This document shows positions 26,384-34,877 of a stretch of DNA of 64,000 nt, piece by piece (positions within the stretch are counted from its first letter, which is position 1; each line of letters begins with the position of its first letter). The stretch spans positions 124,001-188,000 of the forward strand of contig NZ_BPRC01000006.1 of assembly GCF_022179725.1 (NCBI RefSeq), given 5' to 3'. A program made the position numbers and the translations under genes. Below the pieces are notes generated by a model that did no database searches, was not told the DNA's origin, and worked only from the letters and a program-made list of their open reading frames with translations. Source of the stretch: Methylorubrum aminovorans (GTDB lineage Bacteria; Pseudomonadota; Alphaproteobacteria; Rhizobiales; Beijerinckiaceae).

Positions 26384-28221
26384 TGGACCCGGTGCTCTCC
26401 GTTCGCGACCTCTCCGTCGATCTCACCCTTCCGGGGCGTGAGCGAAGGATCCTCGACGCAATCGGCTTCGACGTCGCGCCCCGCGAGATCGTCGGCGTGG
26501 TCGGCGCCTCGGGGGCCGGCAAGACCGTGCTGGCCCGGGCCGTGGTCAACTGGATCGCGGCCCCGCTCGCGATCCGATCCGGTGAGGTCCGCTTCCGCGG
26601 AAAAGACCTGCTGGCGCTGCCGCCGCGGATGATGCGGGGCTTGCGGCGCGACATCGCCTATGTCGGCGCCGACCCGATGGGCGCCCTCGACCCGACCCTG
26701 CCGGTCGGGCGCCAGATCGTCGAGAAGCTGCGCGCCGTCATGCCCGAAGTGGGCCGCCGGGAGGCGCAGGCGCGCGTGATCGCCCTGCTCGACGCCGTGC
26801 GCATCCCCTCCGCCGCATCGCGCTTCCACGATTACCCGTCGCAATTCTCCGGCGGCATGATGCAGCGCGCGCTCATCGTCGACGCCATGGTCTCGAACCC
26901 GGCTTTGCTGGTGGCCGACAACGTCACCCAGCCTCTCGACGTGACCGTGGCCGCCCAGGTGATCCGTCTGATGCGCGAACTCACCGAGCGCTTCGACACC
27001 GCGATCCTGTTCGTCTCCTCCTCGCTCCCCGTGGCCCGCGAGGCGGCGAGCCGGACCCTCGTGATCGATGGTGGCCGACTGGTCGAGGAGCAGCCGACCG
27101 AGGCGCTGATCGCCGCTCCGCGCCACGCCTATACCCGCGATCTCGTCGCGCAGATCCCAGTGATCTGGGGCGAGCGCCCGCGCCTGCCCGCGGTCCCACG
27201 CGCCGCCGGCGCGCCGACGCCCGAGGTGATCATCAGCCTGCGGGACGTGTCGCAGACCTACCGGGTGAAACGGCGCGGAAGCTTCGCCGGCACCAGCGAC
27301 CTGCGCGCGGTCCGCAACGTCACCTTCGACATCGCCAGGGGCGACAGCTTCGCCGTCGTCGGCGAATCCGGCTGCGGCAAGTCCAGCCTGATGCGGTTGC
27401 TCAGCCGCCTGGAGCGCCCGAGCGGCGGCAGCGTCCTGTGCGAGGGCCGCGACATCGCTGGCCTGTCGGGATCGGAGCTCCTCGGCTTCCGCCGCAAGCT
27501 GCAGCTGGTGCTCCAAGACCCGTTCAACGCGCTGCCGCCGCGCACCGGCATCGGCGCCATGCTGGAGGCGCCGCTTCGCACCCACGGCTGGCGTGACGCA
27601 AAAACAATCCGCGAGCGTGTGCGCGCGGTGATGGACGATGTCGGCCTGCCGGTCGCGCTCTACGACGACCTGCCGCTCGGGCTCTCGGCCGGGCAGCGCC
27701 AGCGGATCAACGTCGCCCGCGCCATGGTGCTCGAGCCCGAGATCCTGCTCATGGACGAGACGCTCTCGGCCCTCGACCAGACCGAGCAGTTCAAGCTGCT
27801 GGCCCTGTTCGAGAAACTCCAGCGCGCGCACGGGCTGACCTACATCTACATCAGCCACGACCTCGCGATGGTGCGCAAAGCCTGCAACCGCGTCGCGGTG
27901 ATGTATCTCGGCGAAGTCGTCGAACTCGCCGACAACGAGCGCCTGTTCTTCGATCCGGGTCATCCCTACACCCGCGCCCTGCTCTCGGCGATGCCGGCCC
28001 TGGAGGCGCGGCGCTACCGGCCGGAGGATTGCCTGATGGAGGGCGAGCCGCCGAGCCCGATCGACCTGCCGCAGGGCTGCGCCTTCCGCTCGCGCTGCCC
28101 GCAGGCCTTTGACGCCTGCGTCACGCATCCCCCGTTCCTCACCGTGCGCGGCGCGCGTGACTTCGCCGCCTGCCACCGCGTGCCCGGCGCCGGCGTCGCC
28201 CTGCTCGCGGGCGCCGCCTGA
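26383..28221 (+). CDS. Fused double ABC ATPase (DppD-DppF type) with a degenerate first site
   Basis: A 612-residue protein with two ATPase domains in one chain. Domain 1 (about 1-265) has Walker A GASGAGKT and signature FSGGMMQ. However, its Walker B is LLVADNVT: the catalytic Glu is Asn180, and the switch His is Ser213 in FVSSSLP. Domain 2 (about 283-612) is canonical: Walker A GESGCGKS, signature LSAGQRQ, Walker B LLMDETLSALD, switch His in YISHDL, and the oligopeptide-transporter C-terminal Cys-rich segment (CAFRSRCPQAF). The pair should power uptake with only one normal hydrolytic site. It begins in a one-base overlap with the permease stop; open sequence further upstream only shadows the permease. 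Confidence 0.92.
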   Translation: MDPVLSVRDLSVDLTLPGRERRILDAIGFDVAPREIVGVVGASGAGKTVLARAVVNWIAAPLAIRSGEVRFRGKDLLALPPRMMRGLRRDIAYVGADPMGALDPTLPVGRQIVEKLRAVMPEVGRREAQARVIALLDAVRIPSAASRFHDYPSQFSGGMMQRALIVDAMVSNPALLVADNVTQPLDVTVAAQVIRLMRELTERFDTAILFVSSSLPVAREAASRTLVIDGGRLVEEQPTEALIAAPRHAYTRDLVAQIPVIWGERPRLPAVPRAAGAPTPEVIISLRDVSQTYRVKRRGSFAGTSDLRAVRNVTFDIARGDSFAVVGESGCGKSSLMRLLSRLERPSGGSVLCEGRDIAGLSGSELLGFRRKLQLVLQDPFNALPPRTGIGAMLEAPLRTHGWRDAKTIRERVRAVMDDVGLPVALYDDLPLGLSAGQRQRINVARAMVLEPEILLMDETLSALDQTEQFKLLALFEKLQRAHGLTYIYISHDLAMVRKACNRVAVMYLGEVVELADNERLFFDPGHPYTRALLSAMPALEARRYRPEDCLMEGEPPSPIDLPQGCAFRSRCPQAFDACVTHPPFLTVRGARDFAACHRVPGAGVALLAGAA

Positions 28222-29558
28222 TGCCGCTCCTTCCCGAGACATCGATGAGTTTCATGCCCGACATGACGGCCGAGATGACGGCTCCGCTCCCCGTGCGAAT
28301 CGACCCCGCCCGCCTCCAGGCGATGATGGAGGCGGTCTCGGCCTTCGGCGGCGGCGCGGACGGCGCCCTGACCCGCCTGACGCTGTCGCCCGAGGACGGG
28401 CAGGCGCGCGACTGGCTCGCCGCGTGGTTTGCCGCGCACGGCTTCACGCAGAAGATCGATGCGATCGGCAACCAGTTCGGCGTCGTGGATCTCGCCGGAC
28501 CCGGCGCCCCGACGGTGATGGTCGGCTCGCATCTCGATAGCCAGCCCAATGGCGGGCGCTTCGACGGGACGCTCGGCGTGCTCGCCGCCTGCGAAGCGAT
28601 TGTTTCCGTACGCGCGGCGCTCGAAGCGGCGGGTGCGGCTTCGGCCTGCAACTTCACGGTCGCCAACTGGACCAACGAGGAGGGGGCCCGCTTCCAGCCG
28701 AGCCTGCTCGGCAGCAGCGTCTTCACCGGCGCGGCCGGGCTCGACTGGGCGCTGGCGCGAAGCGACGGCGACGGCGTCACGGTGGCCGAGGCGCTGTCGC
28801 GGATCGGTTATGCCGGGAGCGACGCCGTGCCGGTGCCCGACGCCTTCCTCGAGCTGCATATCGAGGGCGGGCCGGTGCTGGAGCGCGAGGGCCTGCACTT
28901 TGGCGCCTTCACCCGCTTCTGGGGCGCCACCAAGTACCGCCTCGCCTTCCTCGGGCGCCAGGCCCATACCGGCCCGACGCCGATGGCCGAGCGCCGCGAC
29001 GCGCTCCTCGGCGCCGCCTACCTGATCGCCGACCTCAAGGCGATGACGGCCGATTACGGCCTCGATCTGCACACCTCCGTCGGCCGGCTCGAAGTGCGGC
29101 CGAACTCGCCCAACACCGTCCCGAGCGAGGCGGTGCTGTTCATCGAGCTGCGCTCCGGCTCGCCCGCGATCCTGGAGGAGGCCGAACTCCGGCTGAAGGC
29201 CGCCATCGATTTTGCTGCCGCCCGCGCCGAGGTCGGCTACGAGGTGCGCTCGATCGACCGCCGCTCCGCCGGGCCGATGGCGCCGGGCCTCGTGCGGCTC
29301 GCCGAACGCGCGGCCGCCGCCAAGGGCACGACGACCCGCCACCTCGACACGATCGGCGGCCACGACGCCGTCAGCCTCTCCGCGGTCTGCCCCGCGGTGG
29401 TGCTGGCGGTGCCCTGCCGCGGCGGCGTGATGCATCACCCGACCGAGTTCGCGAGCCCGGAGGATCAGGCCTTCGGCACCCAGCTGCTCGCCGACATGCT
29501 GATGATCCTGGTGGTCGAGGGCGTGGCTGCCATCGAGACCGGGGGGGAGGAGCGATGA
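28221..29558 (+). CDS. M20-family Zn-dependent amidohydrolase (hydantoinase/carbamoylase type)
   Basis: A 445-residue metal enzyme of the N-carbamoyl-L-amino acid hydrolase / allantoate amidohydrolase / beta-ureidopropionase group. Metal-binding and catalytic segments are GSHLDSQPNGGRFDGTLGV (His and Asp), NWTNEEGARF (the Glu pair), GRQAHTGPTPM and the C-terminal MHHPTEF. The dimerisation domain contains LEVRPNSPNTVPSEAV. The family cleaves amide C-N bonds of carbamoylated or ureido compounds, and sometimes peptides. The start overlaps the ATPase stop by one base. Being in a transporter operon beside sarcosine/betaine genes, it may open an imported N-acyl or N-carbamoyl compound; this is inference. 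Confidence 0.88.
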   Translation: MPLLPETSMSFMPDMTAEMTAPLPVRIDPARLQAMMEAVSAFGGGADGALTRLTLSPEDGQARDWLAAWFAAHGFTQKIDAIGNQFGVVDLAGPGAPTVMVGSHLDSQPNGGRFDGTLGVLAACEAIVSVRAALEAAGAASACNFTVANWTNEEGARFQPSLLGSSVFTGAAGLDWALARSDGDGVTVAEALSRIGYAGSDAVPVPDAFLELHIEGGPVLEREGLHFGAFTRFWGATKYRLAFLGRQAHTGPTPMAERRDALLGAAYLIADLKAMTADYGLDLHTSVGRLEVRPNSPNTVPSEAVLFIELRSGSPAILEEAELRLKAAIDFAAARAEVGYEVRSIDRRSAGPMAPGLVRLAERAAAAKGTTTRHLDTIGGHDAVSLSAVCPAVVLAVPCRGGVMHHPTEFASPEDQAFGTQLLADMLMILVVEGVAAIETGGEER

Positions 29559-30535
29559 AGGCGCTGGGGGTTCCCGAGGACGCGTCGGAGCGGCTGGCCG
29601 AGGTCGCCCTGGCGCAGGCTTTTTCCGCGCGGCCGGAGCTGCGGGGAAAGGCCCCGCATTACGCGGTGGCGGTGCCGGGCCTCGCCTCGCCCTCCTATCA
29701 CGGGGTCGAATCCGCGACCTACCGCGTGGCGGAGGGCCGGGACGCCGAACCGAGCCTGTTCCTCAAGGTCTCCGAGCCCTGCGCCGCCGCGCTGCTCGAC
29801 CCCGCCGCCGCCTTCCGCGCGGCCCAAAAGATCGCTGCGCTGGGCCTCGCGCCGGAGCCGCTGCACTTCGCCGAACGAGAGGGCGCGATCCTGTTCCGCT
29901 GCCTCGGTCCGGATTGGCGCCCGGCCACCCTCGACACGCTGCAGCAGCCCGACAGCATGGCCACGGTGATCGACGCCTTCCGCCGGATCGGCGCGGGCGA
30001 AGCCTTCGGCCGGCCCTGGAGCGTGTTCGAGGCGATCCGCCACCTCCGCGCCCTGCTGGGCGAAGGGGGCGACGCCCTGCCGCCCGATGCGTGGTTCCTG
30101 TTCGACTGGGCCGAGGCGATCGAGGCGGCACTTGCTGCCGCCGGCACCGACACCCGCCCGGCGCATGCCGACCCGCACGCCTCCAACCTGCTGTTCGGCC
30201 CCGGCGGCGCCCTGCAGCTCGTCGATTTCGACATGGCCTGCGACACCGACCCCCACTACCAGCTCGGCGCCTTCCTCAACGAGGCCTGCCCCTTCGAGAC
30301 GCCGATGAAGGCCGGCATCGAGATGGCGGAGGGCGCCTTCCGGCCGGAGGTCTTCAACCGCGCCCGCGCCTACGCTGCCGCCGACGACCTGCACTGGGCC
30401 CTGCGGGCGCTCGCCATGGACCGGCTGTCGCCGCGCCGCGGGCTCGAATTTCGCAAGTTCGCGGCTTGGCGCTTCCTGCGCTGCCGGATGCGCGTCGGCG
30501 GTCCGGGCTTCGAGGAAACCCTGAGGGCCTTGTGA
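29555..30535 (+). CDS. Aminoglycoside phosphotransferase/choline kinase-like protein (first of two)
   Basis: A 326-residue kinase-fold protein of the APH family. The catalytic loop is HADPHASNLLF and the metal-binding LVDFDMACDTDPHYQLGAFLNEA gives the DFD triad. An N-terminal lobe has a Lys in SLFLKVSEP that could bind ATP. APH-family proteins phosphorylate small alcohols (choline, ethanolamine, methylthioribose, homoserine, drugs). The start at 29555 lies in an ATGA overlap with the amidohydrolase stop, so it belongs to the operon. Resistance to antibiotics is unlikely from context; the substrate is unknown. Confidence 0.83.
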   Translation: MKALGVPEDASERLAEVALAQAFSARPELRGKAPHYAVAVPGLASPSYHGVESATYRVAEGRDAEPSLFLKVSEPCAAALLDPAAAFRAAQKIAALGLAPEPLHFAEREGAILFRCLGPDWRPATLDTLQQPDSMATVIDAFRRIGAGEAFGRPWSVFEAIRHLRALLGEGGDALPPDAWFLFDWAEAIEAALAAAGTDTRPAHADPHASNLLFGPGGALQLVDFDMACDTDPHYQLGAFLNEACPFETPMKAGIEMAEGAFRPEVFNRARAYAAADDLHWALRALAMDRLSPRRGLEFRKFAAWRFLRCRMRVGGPGFEETLRAL

Positions 30536-30545
30536 GGAGGGGACC

Positions 30546-31481
30546 ATGATCGCTCTGGGTCAGGCTGCAACGGACGCCGAGCACGCGTTCGAAGCGGCCC
30601 TGCGTACCGTCCCACGCTGGCAGGGGCGCCCGACGCGCTACCGCCCGGTGCTCGGCGGGATCAGCAACGTCAACTGGCGCGTCGAGATCGAGGGCGAGCC
30701 GCATCCCTACTTCGTCAAGATGCCGGGCCGCGGCACCGAGATGTTCATCGACCGCGCCGCCGCCCGCGCCGCGAGCCGGCAGGCGGAGGTGATCGGCCTC
30801 GGCCCCCGCACCTTCGACGACCTCGACGCGCACGGCATCGAGATCGCCGAGTTCGTGGACGGGCGCCGCCCCTCGACCAACCGCGACTTCACCGACCCGG
30901 CCCTGCGGGCGGAGGCGATGCGCGTCTATCGCCGCTTCCACGCCGCCCCGCTCCTGCCGCTGACCAAGACCGTGTTCGACATGATCGACGAGCACGACCG
31001 GCAGGCGGCCGAACTCGGTGCGCTCCTGCCGCCCGATCAGGCCTGGCTCACCCGCCAGACCCGGCTGGCGCGGACGGCCTTGGAAGCTTCGGGCCTCGAC
31101 CTCGTGCCCTGCTTCAACGACCCGATGCCGGGCAACTTCCTTCTCGGCGAGGACGGTTCGATCCTCCTGATCGATTTCGAATACGCCTCGAACAACGACC
31201 GGCTCTACGACATCGCGATCTGGAGCGGGGAGATGTTCTTCCCCGAGAGCGTCGATCGCGAGCTGATCGAGCAGTATTTCGGCCGCTACGACGACGCGTT
31301 GTTCGCGCGTCTGATGGTGCACAAGGCGCTCGCCGACGTGAAATGGTCGACTTGGGCGATGGTGCAGAACCGGATTTCGACCCTCGACTTCGATTTTTAC
31401 AAGTACGGGATCTGGAAGCATATGCGCGCCCGCTCGATCATGAACGACCCGCGCTGGCCGCTCTTCCTGAAGGCGCTGTGA
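30546..31481 (+). CDS. Choline/ethanolamine kinase-like phosphotransferase (second of two)
   Basis: A 311-residue APH-fold protein closest in look to bacterial choline kinases (LicA type). It has LGGISNVNWRVEI (the glycine-rich ATP loop), YFVKMPG with the Lys, the catalytic loop CFNDPMPGNFLL and ILLIDFEYASNNDRLYDIAIW (metal-binding Asp, then the choline-kinase-like ANN-type extension). It follows the first phosphotransferase by 10 bp with a GAGGAGGGG ribosome site. Two different kinases in a row suggest either a heteromeric pair or two phosphorylation steps. Choline is a plausible but unproven substrate given the neighbouring betaine genes. Confidence 0.85.
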   Translation: MIALGQAATDAEHAFEAALRTVPRWQGRPTRYRPVLGGISNVNWRVEIEGEPHPYFVKMPGRGTEMFIDRAAARAASRQAEVIGLGPRTFDDLDAHGIEIAEFVDGRRPSTNRDFTDPALRAEAMRVYRRFHAAPLLPLTKTVFDMIDEHDRQAAELGALLPPDQAWLTRQTRLARTALEASGLDLVPCFNDPMPGNFLLGEDGSILLIDFEYASNNDRLYDIAIWSGEMFFPESVDRELIEQYFGRYDDALFARLMVHKALADVKWSTWAMVQNRISTLDFDFYKYGIWKHMRARSIMNDPRWPLFLKAL

Positions 31482-31484
31482 GCG

Positions 31485-32291
31485 ATGGACCGGCCTCCGC
31501 CCACGACCGGCACACTCGCCCCGGAAGAGATCCTTGCCTTCGCGGCCGAACTGGCCGAGGCGGCGCGCCCGATCGCGCGCGCCTATTTCCGCACTCCGCT
31601 CGACATCGTGACCAAGGCCGACGAGAGCCCGGTGACGCTGGCCGACCGCGCCATCGAGGCGCGCCTGCGCGGCCTGATCGAGGCGCGGTTTCCCGATCAC
31701 GGCATCTTCGGCGAGGAGATGGGCGTGAAGCCCGGCGCCGCGCCCGGCGACGGCCCGGTCTGGGTGATCGATCCGATCGACGGCACCAAGAGCTTCGTCA
31801 CCGGCCTGCCGCTGTTCGGCACCCTGATCGCCTTCCTCGACGGCGGCGTACCCGTCGTCGGGCTGATCGACATGCCCGCACTCGGCGAGCGCTGGACCGG
31901 GGTTCCGGGGGAGGCGTGCTTCGGGGCCGAGCCCGCCCGCACCAGCGCCTGCCGGAGCCTGTCGGCGGCGCGCTTCTTCACCACCGCGCCCGACGGGTTC
32001 GTCGGCGCCGACGCGGTGCGCTACCGCCGCCTCGTCGCGCAAACGGCCCTGCGCCGCTTCGGCGGCGATTGCTACGCCTACGGCCTGCTGGCCTCCGGCC
32101 ATTGCGACCTGATCGCCGAGACCAGCCTGCAACCCTACGACATCATGGCCCTGGTGCCGGTGATCCGGGCGGCGGGCGGGGTCATCACCGATTGGAACGG
32201 CGAAGACCTCAGCCTCCACTCCGACGGGCGGGTGCTCGCGGCGGCGACCCCGGAGCTGCACGCCGAGGCGCTGGCGGTCCTGCGGGGATAG
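31485..32291 (+). CDS. Inositol-monophosphatase-family phosphatase (HisN/SuhB-like)
   Basis: A 268-residue Mg-dependent phosphatase. The three metal sites are visible: GEEMG (Glu), DPIDGTKSFVTG (the family signature) and QPYDIMAL (the final Asp, with Tyr instead of the usual Trp before it). Relatives dephosphorylate inositol phosphate, histidinol phosphate or PAP. The ATG lies 3 bases after the upstream stop, so it is the last gene of the kinase block. Because it follows two small-molecule kinases, it may remove a phosphate from a pathway intermediate; a histidine-pathway role cannot be excluded from sequence alone. Confidence 0.87.
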   Translation: MDRPPPTTGTLAPEEILAFAAELAEAARPIARAYFRTPLDIVTKADESPVTLADRAIEARLRGLIEARFPDHGIFGEEMGVKPGAAPGDGPVWVIDPIDGTKSFVTGLPLFGTLIAFLDGGVPVVGLIDMPALGERWTGVPGEACFGAEPARTSACRSLSAARFFTTAPDGFVGADAVRYRRLVAQTALRRFGGDCYAYGLLASGHCDLIAETSLQPYDIMALVPVIRAAGGVITDWNGEDLSLHSDGRVLAAATPELHAEALAVLRG

Positions 32292-32412
32292 GCCCGCGAA
32301 CCGGTGGTTTCCCCGCGTCGCGGTTTGCCAAGGGGATGTCGCTGATATGGAAGCGACCGGACCCGTGCCGCACAATAATTCCCGAAAGCCAGATACGGCT
32401 CGGGAGGTCCCC

Positions 32413-33672
32413 ATGCTCGATGTGACGCCGACCCCGCTTCAGCGCCTGCTGCGTGAGCGTCGCCCCGGCTACACCCTCGCCGCCCCGTTCTACCTCAGCC
32501 CCGAGGTGTTCGAGGCCGACATGGAGGTCATCTTCGGGCGGCACTGGATCTATGTCGGCGTCGAGCCCGACGTGCCGGAGGCCGGCGACGTCATGGTCGT
32601 CGAGATCGGCAAGACCTCGGTCGCGATCGTGCGCGACGACGACAACGAGATCCGCGCCTTCCACAATGTCTGCCGCCACCGCGGCGCCCGCCTCGTCCAC
32701 GAGGAGAAGTCCACCGTCGGCAACCTCGTCTGCCGCTATCACTCCTGGACCTACAACCTCGAAGGCAACCTCATCCACGCCGAGCATATGGGCCCGGACT
32801 TCAAGAAGGAGTGCCACGGCCTCAAGCCGGTGCATGTCCGTTCGCTGGCGGGCCTGCTGTTCATCTGCCTCGCCGACGAGCCTCCGGCCGATTTCGACGA
32901 GATGGCGGCGCGCCTCGGGCCCTACATCGAGCCGCACAACGTGCGCGAGACCAAGGTCGCCTTCCAGAAGGACATCATCGAGCCCGGCAACTGGAAGCTC
33001 ACGATGGAGAACAACCGCGAGTGCTATCACTGCGGCGCCAACCATCCCGAGCTGACCGTGCCGCTCTTCGCCTACGGCTTCGGCTTCGCGCCGGAGGAGA
33101 TGGACGAGCACGACCGCGTCAACGCGGAGCGCTACGGCTGCCTGCTCAAGACCCGCCACGGCGAGTGGGAGGCGGAGGGGCTGCCCTCGAAGGAGATCGA
33201 CGAGCTCGACACGATGGTGACGGGCTTCCGCACCGAGCGCCTGCCGCTCGACGGCGAGGGCGAATCCCACACCCTCGACACCAAGGCCGCCTGCAAGCGG
33301 CTGCTCGGCAACTTCACCAACGCCAAGCTCGGCGGCCTCTCGGTCTGGACGCAGCCGAATTCGTGGCACCACTTCCTCGGTGACCACATCGTCACCTTTT
33401 CGGTGTTGCCGCTCGATGCCGAGCGCTCGCTCCTGCGCACCAAGTGGCTCGTTCACAAGGACGCGGTCGAGGGCGTCGATTACGACCTCGCCAACCTCAC
33501 CGGCGTCTGGGAGGCCACCAACGACCAGGACAGCGAGCTCGTCGGCATCTGCCAGCAGGGCGTGGCGAGCCCGGCCTACGAGCCCGGCCCCTACTCGCCG
33601 CACACCGAGATGCTCGTGGAGAAGTTCTGCAACTGGTATGTCGGCCGCATGGCCGCGCATCTGGGGCGCTGA
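32413..33672 (+). CDS. gbcA: Glycine betaine monooxygenase, Rieske oxygenase subunit
   Basis: A 419-residue ring-hydroxylating-type oxygenase. The Rieske cluster ligands are in CRHRGARLV and CRYHSWTY. The mononuclear iron site lies in MENNRECYHCGANHPE. In Pseudomonas GbcA with GbcB removes one methyl group of glycine betaine as formaldehyde, giving dimethylglycine. The assignment, rather than carnitine or stachydrine oxygenase, rests on the adjacent gbcB-, dgcAB- and sox-type genes. The ATG at 32413 has GGGAGG at 32402-32407; an upstream in-frame ATG (32347) adds residues without similarity. The 121-bp gap before it may hold its own promoter, though the upstream operon could read through. Confidence 0.92.
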   Translation: MLDVTPTPLQRLLRERRPGYTLAAPFYLSPEVFEADMEVIFGRHWIYVGVEPDVPEAGDVMVVEIGKTSVAIVRDDDNEIRAFHNVCRHRGARLVHEEKSTVGNLVCRYHSWTYNLEGNLIHAEHMGPDFKKECHGLKPVHVRSLAGLLFICLADEPPADFDEMAARLGPYIEPHNVRETKVAFQKDIIEPGNWKLTMENNRECYHCGANHPELTVPLFAYGFGFAPEEMDEHDRVNAERYGCLLKTRHGEWEAEGLPSKEIDELDTMVTGFRTERLPLDGEGESHTLDTKAACKRLLGNFTNAKLGGLSVWTQPNSWHHFLGDHIVTFSVLPLDAERSLLRTKWLVHKDAVEGVDYDLANLTGVWEATNDQDSELVGICQQGVASPAYEPGPYSPHTEMLVEKFCNWYVGRMAAHLGR

Positions 33673-33675
33673 GCC

Positions 33676-34803
33676 GTGACTTCGGCCTCCTCCGAACCGG
33701 CCGCCGCGCGGCTCGCGGCCTCCGCGCCCTGGGATGCGGAGGCCGACGACAGCCTGGTCTGCCTCGCGGTGCGCGACGAGACGCACGACGTGAAGACCTT
33801 CGTGCTCGCCCCGAAGGAGCCCCGGCGCTTCGCCTATGCGCCGGGCCAGTTTCTGACCTTCTCCTTCGAGGTCGGCGGCGAGACGATCCACCGCTGCTAC
33901 ACCATCTCCTCGTCGCCGACCCGGCCGAACACGGTCTCGTTCACGGTCAAGCGCGTGCCCGGCGGCCCGGTCTCGAACTGGCTGCACGACAACCTGAAGC
34001 GCGGCGACACCGTTCGGGCGCTCGGTCCGATGGGCGAGTTCTCCTGCTTCACCCATCCGGCGAAGAAGTACCTGCTCCTGTCGGGCGGCAGCGGCGTCAC
34101 GCCGATGATGTCGATGGCGCGCACCTTCCACGATCTGGGCGAGGCTCGCGACGTGGCCTTCGTCCACTCCGCCCGCTCGCCCGCCGATATCGTGTTCCGG
34201 GGCGAGCTGGAGACGATCGCCCGGCTCGATCCCGCCTTCCGCTTCCACGCGGTCTGCGAGACCGATGCGCCGAACGAGATCTGGGCAGGCCCGAAGGGCC
34301 GGCTCTCGCTCGACATCCTGCGCCAAGCGGTGCCGGACTTCCTCGAGCGCGAGGTCTTCGTCTGCGGCCCGAAGCCCTACATGGACGCCGTGCGGGCCAT
34401 GCTGAAGGATGCCGGCTTCGACATGGCCCGGCACCATCAGGAGAGCTTCGACTTCGGCGAATTGCCCGAGGCCGAGCAGGCGGCGGCAGCGGAGGCGGGT
34501 CAGGAGCTCGACGCCGAGGCCGCACCCACGGAGGGCGTGCGCACCTTCCGGGTGGAGTTCGCCAAGACCCGCCGGGTGCTCGAATGCCCTGAGAACGAGA
34601 CGGTGCTCGACGCCGCCCGCAAGGCCGGCATCCGCCTGCCCTCGTCCTGCGCCAAGGGCCTGTGCGGCACCTGCAAGTCGAAGCTCACCTCCGGCACCGT
34701 CGCCATGACCCACGCCGGCGGCATCCGCCAGCGCGAGATCGATGCCGGCATGGCGCTGCTGTGCTGCTCCAAGCCGACGAGCGACCTCGTCGTCGAACGC
34801 TGA
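33676..34803 (+). CDS. gbcB: Glycine betaine monooxygenase, reductase subunit
   Basis: A 375-residue flavin reductase that feeds electrons from NAD(P)H to GbcA. The FAD-binding domain has HRCYTISSSP, the nucleotide domain has LSGGSGVTPMMSMAR and FVCGPKPYMDAV, and the C-terminal plant-type ferredoxin has CAKGLCGTC with a fourth Cys in LLCCSKP for a 2Fe-2S cluster. The GTG start lies 3 bases after the gbcA stop, so the two are co-translated. A short Glu/Ala linker (about 255-285) joins the reductase and ferredoxin parts. Confidence 0.93.
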   Translation: MTSASSEPAAARLAASAPWDAEADDSLVCLAVRDETHDVKTFVLAPKEPRRFAYAPGQFLTFSFEVGGETIHRCYTISSSPTRPNTVSFTVKRVPGGPVSNWLHDNLKRGDTVRALGPMGEFSCFTHPAKKYLLLSGGSGVTPMMSMARTFHDLGEARDVAFVHSARSPADIVFRGELETIARLDPAFRFHAVCETDAPNEIWAGPKGRLSLDILRQAVPDFLEREVFVCGPKPYMDAVRAMLKDAGFDMARHHQESFDFGELPEAEQAAAAEAGQELDAEAAPTEGVRTFRVEFAKTRRVLECPENETVLDAARKAGIRLPSSCAKGLCGTCKSKLTSGTVAMTHAGGIRQREIDAGMALLCCSKPTSDLVVER

Positions 34804-34809
34804 GAAACC

Positions 34810-34829
34810 CCGGCCGCCGCGGCGGCCGG
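34810..34829. other. Perfect 20-bp GC palindrome between gbcB and dgcA
   Basis: CCGGCCGCCG followed directly by its reverse complement lies 6 bases after the gbcB stop. With no T-run it is more likely an mRNA processing or stabilising hairpin or attenuator than a full terminator, because the same pathway continues with dgcA 48 bp later. Confidence 0.5.
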
Positions 34830-34877
34830 TGCTGTCAGCGTCCCCAAGTCTCCCCCATCGCCTTCGGGAGTCGTCCC

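Noticed and set aside
29555-31481. Antibiotic-resistance aminoglycoside phosphotransferases
   Set aside because: The APH fold is shared by choline and other small-alcohol kinases; operon context favours metabolism.
32413-33672. Carnitine or stachydrine oxygenase instead of gbcA
   Set aside because: Adjacent dgcAB, flavoproteins, soxBDAG and a GbdR-like gene fit glycine betaine; sequence alone does not exclude it fully.
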